NCBI RefSeq assembly: GCF_963678635.1
Contig: NW_026970702.1
Coordinates: 40,804 to 104,803, forward strand
From: Symsagittifera roscoffensis
Lineage: Eukaryota; Xenacoelomorpha; Acoela; Convolutidae
Reading direction: 5' to 3'
DNA: 64,000 nucleotides
The notes under the pieces are model-generated. The model searched no databases, was not told the origin of the DNA, and saw only the letters and a program-made list of their open reading frames with translations. Position 1 is the stretch's first letter. Each line of letters begins with the position of its first letter. The position numbers and the translations under genes are program-made. Of the stretch, positions 27,870 to 41,870 are shown one piece after another.

Positions 27870-30800
27870 ACACTCGGTTACACGGTAGTTTTTAAATGTC
27901 CGTGACACACCCGGTTACACACTCGTTTTCAAATGGTCGTGCCACACCCAGTCTCAAACTCATTTTCAAATGGTCGGTAGACATCCGGTTAAACAATCGT
28001 TTTCAATCGACCAGGACATACGGTTATATACTCGTTTTCAAATGATTGGCACACAACCGGTTAAATACTCGTTTTAATTTAGTCGGGACACACCTAGTTA
28101 CCCACTCGTTTTTCAAATTGTTGATACACACCCGGTTACACACTCAATTTCAAATGGTCGAGAAACACGCGGTTACACACTCATTTCCAGATGGTCGGGA
28201 CACACTGGGTTAGACACTCGTTTTTAAATGGTCGGAACACACCCCGTTTCCCACCCGTTTCTAAATAGTCGGGTAACAAGCTGTTACACACTCGTTTTCA
28301 TTTGGTCGGGACACACTCGGTTACATACTCGTTTTTAAATGTTCGGGACACACCCGAATACACACTCATTTTCAAGTCGTCGTGGCACACTCAGTTACCC
28401 ACTCGTTTTCAAATGGTCGGGACACATCCAGTTACACACTTGTTTTCGAAAGGTTGGGACACCCGGCTACACATTCGTTTTCAAACGGTTTGGTCACACC
28501 CAGTTACATACTCGTTTTCAAAAGATCGGGACACATCCGGTTACACATTCGTTTTCAATCGGCCAGGACATACGGTTATATACTCGTTTTCAAATAATTG
28601 GCACACAACCGGTTAAATACTCGTTTTAATTTAGTCGGGACACACCTAGTTACCCACTCGTTTTTCAAATTGTTGATACACACCCGAGTACACACTCAAT
28701 TTCAAATGGTCGAGAAACACGCGGTTACACACTCATTTCCAGATGGTCGGGACACATCCGGTTATACACTCGATTTCAAAAAGTTCGGACATCCGGTTAC
28801 ACTTTTGTTTTCAAACGGTTTGGTCACACCCGCTTGCACACTCGTTTTCAAATGATAGGGACACATCCAGTTACCCACTCGTTTTCAAAAGGTTGGGACA
28901 TCCGGTACTCGTTTGTTTTCATTTAGTCGGGACACACCCAGTTACACACTCAATTTCAAATGGTTGGGATACACGCGGTTACACACTCGTTTTCAAATGG
29001 TTGGGAAACACGCGGTTACACACTCGTTTTGTAATGGTCGGGACACACCAGGTTACTTATTCGTTTTCAAACGGTTTGGTCACAGCCGGTTACCCACTCG
29101 TTTTCAATTGATCGGGACACATCCGGTTACACACTCGTTTTCAATCGGTCGGGACACACTCGGTTACCAACTCGTTTTCAAATTGTCGGGACACATCTGG
29201 TTATTCACTCGTTTTCAAAAAATTCGGACATCAGGTTACACATTCATTTTAAAACAGTTTGGAAACACTCGGATACAAGATCGTTTTCAGTTGGTCGGGC
29301 CACACTCAGTTTAACAATTGTTTTCAAATGATCGGGAAACACCGGTTACACACTCGTTTCAAACGGCTGGGACACACTCGGTTACACGGTCGTTTTTAAA
29401 TGTCCGGGACACACTCAGTTACACCCTCGTTTTCAAATGATCGTGCCACACTCAGTTTCACACTTGTTTTCAAATGATCGGGAAACAAGCGGTTATACAC
29501 TCGTTTTCAAATAGCTGGGACACACTAGGTTTCACGGTCGTTTTTAATTGTCCATGACACACCCGGTTACACACTCGTTTTCAAATGGTCGTGCCACACC
29601 CAGTCTCAAACTCTTTTTCAAATTGTCGGTAGACATCCGGTTAAACATTCGTTTTCAATCGGTCAGGACACACGGTTATATACGCGTTTTCAAATGGTTT
29701 GATCACACCCGGTTACACACCCGTTTTCAAATGATCGGCACACAGCCGGTTAAACACTCGTTTTCATTTAGTCGGGACACACCTAGTTACCAACTCTTTA
29801 TTAAATTGTTGATACACACCCGGTTACACACTCAATTTCAAATGGTCGGGAAACGCGGTTTTACAGTCGTTGTCAAATGGTCGTGCCACACTCAGTTTCA
29901 CACTTGTTTTCAAATGGTCGGGAAACACGCGGTTACACACTCGTTTTCAAATGGCTGGGACACACTCGGTTACTTGGTCGTTTTTAAATGTCCGTGACAC
30001 ACCCGGTTACACACTCGTTTTCAAATGGTCGTGCCACACCCCGTTTCAAAATCGTTTTCAAATGATCGGTAGACATCCGGTTGGACATTTGTTTTCAATC
30101 GGTCGGGACACACTCGGTTACCCACTCGTTTTCAAATGGTCGGGACACATCCGGTTATACACTCGTTTTCAAAAAGTTCGCACACCCGGTTACACATTCG
30201 TTTTCAAACGGTTTAGTCACACCCGGTTACACACTCGTTTTCAAATGATAGGGACACATCCGGTTACACACTCGTTTTCAAAAGGTTGGGACACACGGTA
30301 CTTGTTTTCATTTAGTCGGGATACACTCAGTTTCACACTCGTTTTCAAATGACTGGGACACACTCGGTTTCACGGTCGTTTTTAATTGTCCGTGACACAT
30401 CCGGTTACTTACTCGTTTTCAAATGGTCGTGCCACACCCAGTCTCAAACTGGTTTTCAAATGGTCGGTAGACATCCGGTTGATCATTCGTTTTCAATCGG
30501 TCAGGACACACGGTTATATACGCGTTTTCAAATGGTTTGATCACACCCGGTTACACACTCGTTTTCAAATGATCGGCACACAGATGATTAAACACTCGTT
30601 TTCATTTAATCGGGACAAACCTAGTTACCAACTCGTTTTTCAAATTGCTGATACACACCCGTTTACACACTCAATTTCAAATGGTCGGGAAACACGCGGT
30701 TTTACACTCGTTGTCAAATGGCTGGGACACACTCGGTTACACGGTCGTTTTTAAATGTCCGTGACACACCCGTTTACACACTCGTTTTCAAATGGTCGTG

Positions 30801-32858
30801 CCACACCCAGTCTCAAACTGGTTTTCAAATGGTCGGTAGACATCCGGTTGATCATTCGTTTTCAATCAGTCAGGACACACGGTCATATACGCGTTTTCAA
30901 ATGGTTTGATCACACCCGATTAAACACTCGTTTTCATTTAGTCGGGACACACCTAGTTACCAACTCGTTTTTCAAATTGCTGATACACACCCGTTTACAC
31001 ACTCAATTTCAAATGATCGGGAAACACGCGGTTTTACACTCGTTGTCAAATGGCTGGGACACACTCGGTTACTTGGTCGTTTTTAAATGTCCGTGACACA
31101 CCCGGTTACACACTCGTTTTCAAATGGTCGTGCCACACCCCGTTTCAAAATCGTTTTGAAATGGTCGGTAGACATCCGGTTGAACATTCGTTTTCAATCG
31201 GTCGGGACACACTCGGTTACCCACTCGTTTTCAAATGGTCGGGACATATCCTTTTATACACTCATTTTCAAAAATTTCGCACACCCGGTTAAACATTCGT
31301 TTTCAAACGGTTTAGTCACACCCGGTTACACACTTGTTTTCAAATGATAGGGACACATCCGGTTACACACTGGTTTTCAAAAGTTTGGGATAGACGCGTT
31401 TACACACTCGTTTTCAAATGGCTGGGACCCACTCGGTTACACGGTCGTTTTTAAATGTCCGTGACACACCCGGTTACACACTCGTTTTCAAATGGTCGTG
31501 CCACACCCAGTCTCAAACTGGTTTTCAAATGGTCGGTAGACATCCGGTTGATCATTCGTTTTCAATCAGTCAGGACACACGGTCATATACGCGTTTTCAA
31601 ATGGTTTGATCACACCCGATTAAACACTCGTTTTCATTTAGTCGGGACACACCTAGTTACCAACTCGTTTTTCAAATTGCTGATGCACACCCGTTTACAC
31701 ACTCTATTTCAAATGGTCGGGAAACACGCGGTTTTATACTCGTTGTCAAATGGTCGTGCCACACTCAGTTTCACACTTGTTTTCAAAAGGTCGGGAAACA
31801 CGCGGTTACACACTCGTTTTCAAATGGCTGGGACACACTCGGTTACTTGGTCGTTTTTAAATGTCCGTGACACACCCGGTTACACACTCGTTTTCAAATG
31901 GTCGTGCCACACCCCGTATCAAAATCGTTTTCAAATGGTCGGTAGACATCCGGTTGAACATTCGTTTTCAATCGGTCGGGACACACTCGGTTACCCACTC
32001 GTTTTCAAATGGTCGGGACATATCCGGTTATACACTCGTTTTCAAAAAGTTTTACACAGTCGTTTTCAAACGATTTGGTCACACGCGGTTACACACTCAT
32101 TTTCAAATGATTGGCACACATCCGGTTAAACACTCGTTTTCATTTAGTCGGGACACACCTAGTTACCCACTCGTTTTTCAAATTGTTGATACACAACCGG
32201 TTACACACTCAACTTCAAATGATCGGGAAACAAGCGGTTACACACTCGTTTCCAGATGGCTGGGACACACCGGGTTAGACACTCGTTTTCAATTGGTCGG
32301 AACACACCCAGTCACAAACCCGTTTCTAAATAGTCGGGTAACAACCGGTTACACACTAGTTTTCAAATGGTCTTGCCACACCCAGTATCACATTCGTTTT
32401 CAATTGGTCGGGACGCACCAGGTTAAACAATCGTTTTCAATTGGTCGGCACACACCCGGTTATCAACTCGTTTTCAAATGGTCGGGACACATCCGGTTAC
32501 ACACTTGTTTTCGAAAGGTTAGGACACCCGGCTAAACATTCGTTTTCAAACAGTTTGGTCACACCCGGATACACACTCGTTTTCAAATGATTGGGACACA
32601 TCCGGTTACATATTCTTTTTCATACGGTTTGGTCACAGCCGGTTACCCACTTGTTTTCAATTGATCGGGACACACCTAGTTACCAATTCGTTTTTTCAAA
32701 TTGTTGATAAACACCCGGTTACACACTCAATTTCAAATGGTCGAGAAACACGCGGTTACACACTCGTTGTCAAATAATCGTGCCACTCTCAGTTCCACAC
32801 TTGTTTTCAAATGGTCGGGAATCACGCGGTTACACACTCGTTTTCAAATGGCTGGGGC
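27870..32858 (+). repeat. 4.99-kb tandem duplication, copy 2
   Basis: Partner of 22,940-27,869. The junction falls within CACACTCGGTTACA at about 27,869-27,882. The left side, with GGCTGGGGCACAC, matches the end of copy 2 at 32,850. The right side, with CACGGTAGTTTTT, matches the start of copy 1 at 22,951. The crossover therefore lies inside one monomer. Confidence 0.9.
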
Positions 32859-33729
32859 ACACTCGGTTACATGGTCGTTTTTTAATGTCTTTGACACACC
32901 CGGTTACACACTCGTTTTCAAATGTTCGTGCCACACCCAGTTTCAATTTCGTTTTCAAATGGTCGGTAGACATCCGGTTAAACATTCTTTTTCAATCGGT
33001 CGGGACACACTCGGTTACCCACTCGTTTTCAAATGGTCGGGACATATCCGGTTATACACTCGTTTTCAAAAAGTTTTACACAGTCGTTTTCAAACGATTT
33101 GGTCACACGCGGTTACACACTCGTTTTCAAATGGTCGGGACACACCCGGTTACACATTCGTTTTCAAACGGTTTGGTCACAGCCGGTTACCCACTCGTTT
33201 TCAATTGATCGGGACACATCCGGTTACACGCTCGTTTTCAATCGGTCGGGACACACTCGGTTACCCACTCGTTTTCAAATTGTCGCGGCACATCTGGTTA
33301 TACACTCGTTTTCAAAAAAATCGGACATCAGATTCTACATTCGTTTTCAAACGGTTTGGAAACACTCGGTTACACACCCAGTTTAACACTTGTTTCCAAA
33401 TGGTCGGGAAACACCGGTTAAACACTCGTTTTTAAATGGCTGGGACACACTCGGTTACACGATCGTTTTTAAATGTCCGGTTCACACTCGGTTACACTCT
33501 CGTTTTCAGATGATCCTGCCATACTTAGTTTCACACTTGTTTTCAAATGGTCGGGAAACACGCGGTTATACACTCGTTTTCAAATGGCTGGGACACACTC
33601 GGTTACACGGTCGTTTTTAAATGTCCGTGACACACCCGGTTACACACTCGTTTTCAAATGGTCGTGCCACACCCAGTCTCAAACTCATTTTCAAATGGTC
33701 GGTAGACATCCGGTTAAACAATCGTTTTC

Positions 33730-34850
33730 AATCGACCAGGACATACGGTTATATACTCGTTTTCAAATGATTGGCACACAACCGGTTAAATACTCGTTTT
33801 AATTTAGTCGGGACACACCTAGTTACCCACTCGTTTTTCAAATTGTTGATACACACCCGGTTACACACTCAATTTCAAATGTCGAGAAACACGCGGTTAC
33901 ACACTCATTTCCAGATGGTCGGGACACACTGGGTTAGACACTCGTTTTTAAATGGTCGGAACACACCCCGTTTCCCACCCGTTTCTAAATAGTCGGGTAA
34001 CAAGCTGTTACACACTCGTTTTCATTTGGTCGGGACACACTCGGTTACATACTCGTTTTTAAATGTTCGGGACACACCCGAATACACACTCATTTTCAAG
34101 TCGTCGTGGCACACTCAGTTACCCACTCGTTTTCAAATGGTCGGGACACATCCAGTTACACACCTGTTTTCGAAAGAATGGGACACCCGGCTACACATTC
34201 GTTTTCAAACGGTTTGGTCACACCCAGTTACATACTCGTTTTCAAAAGATCGGGACACATCCGGTTACACATTCGTTTTCAATCGGCCAGGACATACGGT
34301 TATATACTCGTTTTCAAATAATTGGCACACAACCGGTTAAATACTCGTTTTAATTTAGTCGGGACACACCTAGTTACCCACTCGTTTTTCAAATTGTTGA
34401 TACACACCCGAGTACACACTCAATTTCAAATGGTCGAGAAACACGCGGTTACACACTCATTTCCAGATGGTCGGGACACACTGGGTTAGACACTCGTTTT
34501 TAAATGGTCTGAACACACCGCGTTTCCCACCCGTTTCTAAATAGTCGGGTAACAAGCTGTTACACACTCGTTTTCATTTGGTCGGGACACACTCGGTTAC
34601 ATACTCGTTTTTAAATGTTCGGGACACACCCGAATACACACTCATTTTCAAGTCGTCGTGGCATACTCAGTTACCCACTCGTTTTCAAATGGTCGCGACA
34701 CATCCGGTTACACACTTGTTTTCGAAAGGTTGGGACACCCGGCTACACATTCCTTTTCAAACGGTTTGGTCACACCCAGTTACATACTCGTTTTCAAAAG
34801 ATCGGGACACATCCGGTTACACATTCGTTTTCAAACGGTTTGATCACACC
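33730..34850 (+). repeat. 552-bp higher-order repeat, two copies
   Basis: Landmarks at 33,881, 34,026 and 34,106 recur at 34,433, 34,578 and 34,658, an offset of 552 bp (15 x 37 minus 3). Copy 1 lacks one G near 33,880. Single copies of the same 552-bp sequence also lie at about 23.2-23.8 kb and 28.1-28.7 kb, inside the 4.9-kb blocks. Confidence 0.88.
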
Positions 34851-35956
34851 CGGTTACCCACTCGTTTTCAATTGATCGGGACACATCCGGTTGCACACTC
34901 GTTTTCAATCGGTCGGGACACACTCGGTTACCCACTCGTTTTCAAACGGTTTGGAAACACTCGGTTACATGATCGTTTTCAGTTGGTCGTGCCACATTCA
35001 GCTTAACACTTGTTTTCAAATGGTCGGGAAACACGCGGTTATACACTCGTTTTCAAATGTCCGTCACACACCCGGTTACACACTCGTTTTCAATTGGTCG
35101 TGCCACACCCAGTCTCAAACTCGTTAAACATTCGTTTTCAATCGGTCAAGACAAACGGTTATATATTCGTTTTCAAATAGTTTGATCACACCCCGTTACA
35201 CACTCGTTTTCAAATGATCGGCAAACATCCGGTTAAACACTCGTTTTCATTTAGTCGGGACACACCTAGTTACCCACTTTTTTTTCAATTTGCTGATACA
35301 CACCCGGTTACACACTCAATTTCAAATGGTCGGAAATCCAGCGGTTACACACTCGCTGTCAAATGGTCGTGCACACTCAGTTTCACACTTGTTTTCAAAT
35401 GGTCGGGAAACACGCGGTTACACACTCGTTTTCAAATGGCTGGGACACACTCGGTTACACAGTCGTTTTTGAATATCCGGGACACACTCGGTTATAGCCT
35501 CGTTTTCAAATGATCGTGCCATACTCAGTTTCACACTTGTTTTCAAATGGTCGGGAAACACGCGGTTATACACTAGTTTTCAAATGGCTGGGACACACTC
35601 GGTTATACGGTCATTTTTAAATGTCCTTGACACACCCGGTTAAAAACTCGTTTTCAAATGGTCGGTAGACATCCGGTTAAACATTCGTTTTCAATCAGTA
35701 AGGACACACGGTTAAATACTCGTTTTCAAATGGTTTGATCACACCCGGGTACACACTCCTTTTCAAATGATCGGCACACAACCGGTTAAAAACTCGTTTT
35801 CATTTGGTCGGGACATACTTAGTTACCCACTCGTTTTTCGAATTATTGATACACACCCGTATACACACTCAATTTCAAATGGTCGGGAGCATGCGGTTAC
35901 ACATTCGTTTTCAAATGGTCTTGCCACACCCAGTTTCACAGTCGTTTTCAATTTGT

Positions 35957-36850
35957 CGGGACACACTCGGTTACATACTCGTTTTTAAATGTTCGGGACA
36001 CACCCGAAAACACACTCATTTTCAAGTCGTCGTGGCACACTCAGTTACCCACTCGTTTTCAAATGGTCGGGACACACCCGGCTACACATTCGTTTTCAAA
36101 CGGTCTGGTCACACCCGGTTACATACTCGTTTTTCAATTGATCGGGACACATCCGTTACACATTCGTTTTCGAACGGTTTGGTCACACCCGGTTACCCAC
36201 TCGTTTTCAAATGATCGGAACACATCCGGTTGCACACTCGTTTTCAATCGGTCGGGACACACTCGGTTACCCACTCGTTTTCAAATTGTCGAGACATTGT
36301 CGGGACATATACATGATCGTTTTCAATTGGTCGTGCCACACTCAATTTAACACTTGTTTTCAAATGGTCGGGAAACACGCCGTTACACACTCGTTTTCAA
36401 ATGGCTGGGACACACTCGGTTACATACTCGTTTTTAAATGTTCGGGACACACCCGAATACACACTCATTTTCAAGTCGTCGTGGCACACTCAGTTACCCA
36501 CTCGTTTTCAAATGGTCGGGACACACCCGGCTACACATTCGTTTTCAAACGGTCTGGTCACACCCCCGGTTACATACTCGTTTTCAATTGATCGGGACAC
36601 ATCCGTTAGACATTCGTTTTCGAACGGTTTGGTCACACCCGGTTACCCACTCGTTTTCAAATGATCGGAACACATCCGGTTGCACACTCGTTTTCAATCG
36701 GTCGGGACACACTCGGTTACCCACTCGTTTTCAAATTGTCGGGACATTGTCGGGACATATACATGATCGTTTTCAATTGGTCGTGCCATACTCAGTTTCA
36801 CACTTGTTTTCAATTGGTCGGGAAACACGCGGTTATACACTCGCTTTCAA
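35957..36850 (+). repeat. 450-bp higher-order repeat, two copies
   Basis: The segment starting GACACACTCGGTTACATACTC near 35,960 recurs 450 bp later. Both copies end in an unusual double GTCGGGACATTGTCGGGACAT-like stretch (36,292 and 36,738), where a monomer is truncated to about 14 bp and followed by ATACATGATCG. Confidence 0.88.
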
Positions 36851-39339
36851 ATGGCTGGGACACACTCGGTTACACAGTCGTTTTTAATTGGTCCATGAGA
36901 CACCCGGTTACACATTTCTTTTTCAAATTGTCGTGCCACACCCAGTTTCAAACTCGTTTTCAAATGGTCGGTAGACATACGGTTAAACATTCGTTTTCAA
37001 TCGGTCAGGACACACGGTTATATACTCGTTTTCAAATGGTTTGATCACACCCGGTTACACAAGCGTTTTCAAATGATTGGCACACATCCGGTTAAACACT
37101 CGTTTTCATTTAGTCGGGACACAGCTAGTTCCCGGCTCGTTTTTCAAATTGTTGATACAAACCCGCTGACACACTCAATTTCAAATTGTCGGGAAACACG
37201 CGGTTACACACTTGTTTCCAGATGATCGGGACACACCGGGTTAGACACTCGTTTTTAAATGGTGGGAACACATCCCGTTATACACCCGTTTCTAAATAGT
37301 CGGGTAAAAACCGGTTACACACTCGTTTTCAAATGGTCGTGCCACACCCAGTTTCACACTCGTTTTCAATTGCTCGGGACATACCAGGTTAAACAATCGT
37401 TTTCAATTGGTCGGGACACACCCGGTTACCCACTCGTTTTCAAATGGTCGGAACACACCCGGTTACACATTTGTTTTCGAAAGGCTGGGACACCCGGCTA
37501 AACACTAGTTTTCAAATTGTTGATACACACCCGGTTACACACTCAATTTCAACTGGTTGGGAAACACGCTGTTACACACTCGTTTTGTAATGGTCGGTAG
37601 ACATCCGGTTAAACATTCGTTTTCAATCGGTCAGGACACACGGTTATATACTCGTTTTCAAATGGTTTGATCACACCCGGTTACACAAGCGTTTTCAAAT
37701 GATCAGCGCACATCCAGTTAAACATTCGTTTTCATTTAGTCGGGACACACCTAGTTACCAGCTCGTTTCTCAAATGGTTGATTTAACCCCGGTTACACTC
37801 AATTTAAATCGTTGGGAAACAGGCGGTTACACACTCGTTTTTAAATGGTCGGTAGACATCCAGTTAAACATTCGTTTTCAATCGGTCAGGACACACGGTT
37901 ATATAATACTCGTTTTCAAATGGTTTGATCACACCCGGTTACACAAGATTTTTCGAGTGATCGGCACACATCCGGTTAAATATTCGTTTTCATTTAGTCG
38001 GGACACACCTAGTTACCAGCTTGTTTTTCAAATTGTTGATACACAACCGGTTACACACTCAATTTCAAATGGTCGGGAAACACGCAGTTACACACTCTTT
38101 TCCAGACGGTCGGGACACACCGGGTTAGACACTCATTTTTAAATGGTGGGAACACATCCCGTTAAACACCTGTTTCTAAATAGTCGGGTAATAACCGGTT
38201 GCACACTCGTTTTCAAATGGTCGTGCCACACCCAGTTTCACACTCGGTTTCAATTGCTCGGGACACAACAGGTTAAACAATCGTTTTCAATTGGTCGGGA
38301 CACACCCGGATACTCACTCGTTTTCAAATGGTCGGGAAACACACGGTTACACACTCGTTTCCAGATGGTCGGGACACACCGGGTTAGACACTCATTTTTA
38401 AATGGTGGGAACACATCCGGTTATACACCTGTTTCAAAATAGTCGGGTAATAACCGGTTGCACACTCGTTTTCAAATGGTCGTGCCACACCCAGTTTCAC
38501 ACTCAGTTTTAATTGCTCGGGACACAACAGGTTAAAAAATCGTTTTCAATTGGTCGGGACACACCGGGATACCCACTCATTTTCAAATGGTCGGGACACA
38601 CCCGGTTACACATTTGTTTTCGAAAGGCTGGGACACCCGGTTACACACTCGTTTTCAAATGGTCAGGACACACCCGGTTACACAATCGTTTTCAATTAGC
38701 CGGGACACCTCCAGTTACACCCTCGTTTTCAAATTATTGATACACACCCGGTTACACACTCAATTTCAAATGGTTGGGAAACACGCGGTTACACACTCGT
38801 TTTCAAATGGTCTGTAGACATCCGGTTAAACATTCGTTTTCAATCGGTCAGGACACACGGTTATATACTCGTTTTCAAATGGTTTGATCACACCCGATTA
38901 CACAAGCGTTTTCAAATGATCGGCACACATCCGGTTAAGTACTCGTTTTCATTTAGTCGGGACACACCTAGTTACCAGCTTGTTTTTCAAATTGTTGATA
39001 CACAACCGGTTACACACTCAATTTCAAATGGTCGGGAAACACGCGGTTACACACTCGTTTCCAGACGGTCGGGACACACCGGGTTACACATTCATTTTTA
39101 AATGGTGGGAACACATCCGGTTATACACCTGTTTCTAAATAGTCGGGTAATAACCGGTTGCACACTCCTTTTCAAATGGTCGTGCCACACCCAGTTTCAC
39201 ACTCAGTTTTAATTGCTCGGGACACAACAGGTTAAACAATCGTTTTCAATTGGTCGGGACACACCCGGATACCCACTCGTTTTCAAATGGTCGGGACACA
39301 CCCGGTTACACATTTGTTTTCGAAAGGCTGGGACACACC

Positions 39340-41870
39340 GGGTTAGACACTCATTTTTAAATGGTGGGAACACATCCGGTTATACACCTGTTTCTAAATA
39401 GTCGGGTAATAACCGGTTGCCCACTCCTTTTCAAATGGTCGTGCCACACGCAGTTTCACACTCGGTTTCAATTGCTCGGGACACAACAGGTTAAACAATC
39501 GTTTTCAATTTGTCGGGACACACCCGGATACCCACTCGTTTTCAAATGGTCGGGAAACACGCGGTTACACACTCGTTTCCAGATGGTCGGGACACACCGG
39601 GTTAGACACTCATTTTTAAATGGTGGGAACACATCCGGTTATACACCTGTTTCTAAATAGTCGGGTAATAACCGGTTGCACACTCCTTTTCAAATGGTCG
39701 TGCCACAACCAGTTTCACACTCAGTTTTAATTGCTCGGGACACAACAGGTTAAACAATCGTTTTCAATTGGTCGGGACACACCCGGATACCCACTCGTTT
39801 TCAAATGGTCGGGACACACCCGGTTACACATTTGTTTTCGAAAGGCTGGGACACCCGGCTACACATTCGTTTTCAAACGGTTTGGTCACACCCGGTTACA
39901 CACTGGTTTTCAAATGGTCAGGACACACCCGGTCACACAATCGTTTTCAATTAGTCGGGACCTCTCCAGTTACACCCTCGTTTTCAAATTATTGATACAC
40001 ACCCGGTTACACACTCAATTTCAAATGGTCGGGAAACACGCGGTTACACACTCGTTTCCAGACGGTCGGGACACACCGGGTTACACATTCATTTTTAAAT
40101 GGTGGGAACACATCCGGTTATACACCTGTTTCTAAATAGTCGGGTAATAACCGGTTGCACACTCCTTTTCAAATGGTCGTGCCACACCCAGTTTCACACT
40201 CAGTTTTAATTGCTCGGGACACAACAAGTTAAACAATCGTTTTCAATTGGTCGGGACACACCCGGATACCCACTCGTTTTCAAATGGTCGGGAAACACGC
40301 GGTTACACACTCGTTTCCAGATGGTCGGGACACACCGGGTTAGACACTCGTTTTTAAATGGTGGGAACACATCCGGTTATACACCTGTTTCTAAATAGTC
40401 GGGTAATAACCGGTTGCACACTCCTTTTCAAATGGTCGTGCCACAACCAGTTTCACACTCAGTTTTAATTGCTCGGGACACTACAGGTTAAACAATCGTT
40501 TTCAATTGGTCGGGACACACCCGGATACCCACTCGTTTTCAAATGGTCGGGACACACCCGGTTACACATTTGTTTTCGAAAGGCTGGGACACCCGGCTAC
40601 ACATTCGTTTTCAAACGGTTTGGTCACACCCGGTTACACACTGGTTTTCAAATGGTCAGGACACACCCGGTCACACAATCGTTTTCAATTAGTCGGGACC
40701 TCTCCAGTTACACCCTCGTTTTCAAATTATTGATACACACCCGGTTACACACTCAATTTCAAATGGTCGGGAAACACGCGGTTACACACTCGTTTCCAGA
40801 CGGTCGGGACACACCGGGTTACACATTCATTTTTAAATGGTGGGAACACATCCGGTTATACACCTGTTTCTAAATAGTCGGGTAACAACCGGTTGCACAC
40901 TCCTTTTCAAATGGTCGTGCCACACCCAGTTTCACACTCAGTTTTAATTGCTCGGGACACAACAGGTTAAACAATCGTTTTCAATTGGTCGGGACACACC
41001 CGGATACCCACTCGTTTTCAAATGGTCGGGAAACACGCGGTTACACACTCGTTTCCAGATGGTCGGGACACACCGGGTTAGACACTCATTTTTAAATGGT
41101 GGGAACACATCCGGTTATACACCTGTTTCTAAATAGTCGGGTAATAACCGGTTGCACACTCCTTTTCAAATGGTCGTGCCACAACCAGTTTCACACTCAG
41201 TTTTAATTGCTCGGGACACAACAGGTTAAACAATCGTTTTCAATTGGTCGGGACACACCCGGATACCCACTCGTTTTCAAATGGTCGGGACACACCCGGT
41301 TACACATTTGTTTTCGAAAGGCTGGGACACCCGGCTACACATTCGTTTTCAAACGGTTTGGTCACACCCGGTTACACACTGGTTTTCAAATGGTCAGGAC
41401 ACACCCGGTCACACAATCGTTTTCAATTAGTCGGGACCTCTCCAGTTACACCCTCGTTTTCAAATTATTGATACACACCCGGTTACACACTCAATTTCAA
41501 ATGGTCGGGAAACACGCGGTTACACACTCGTTTCCAGACGGTCGGGACACACCGGGTTACACATTCATTTTTAAATGGTGGGAACACATCCGGTTATACA
41601 CCTGTTTCTAAATAGTCGGGTAATAACCGGTTGCACACTCCTTTTCAAATGGTCGTGCCACACCCAGTTTCACACTCAGTTTTAATTGCTCGGGACACAA
41701 CAGGTTAAACAATCGTTTTCAATTGGTCGGGACACACCCGGATACCCACTCGTTTTCAAATGGTCGGGAAACACGCGGTTACACACTCGTTTCCAGATGG
41801 TCGGGACACACCGGGTTAGACATTCATTTTCAAATGGTCAGGACACACCCGGTCACACAATCGTTTTCAA
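39340..41870 (+). repeat. 738-bp higher-order repeat, about 3.4 copies
   Basis: Landmarks repeat every 738 bp (20 x 37 minus 2): 39,355, 40,093, 40,831 and 41,569 for the AAATGGTGGGAACACATCC monomer, and 39,731, 40,469 and 41,207 for a TTGCTCGGGACAC monomer. Copies differ by only a few substitutions (for example CACTACAGG near 40,482 against CACAACAGG). The block is bounded by more diverged monomers with the same vocabulary from 37.2 to 39.3 kb. Confidence 0.93.
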
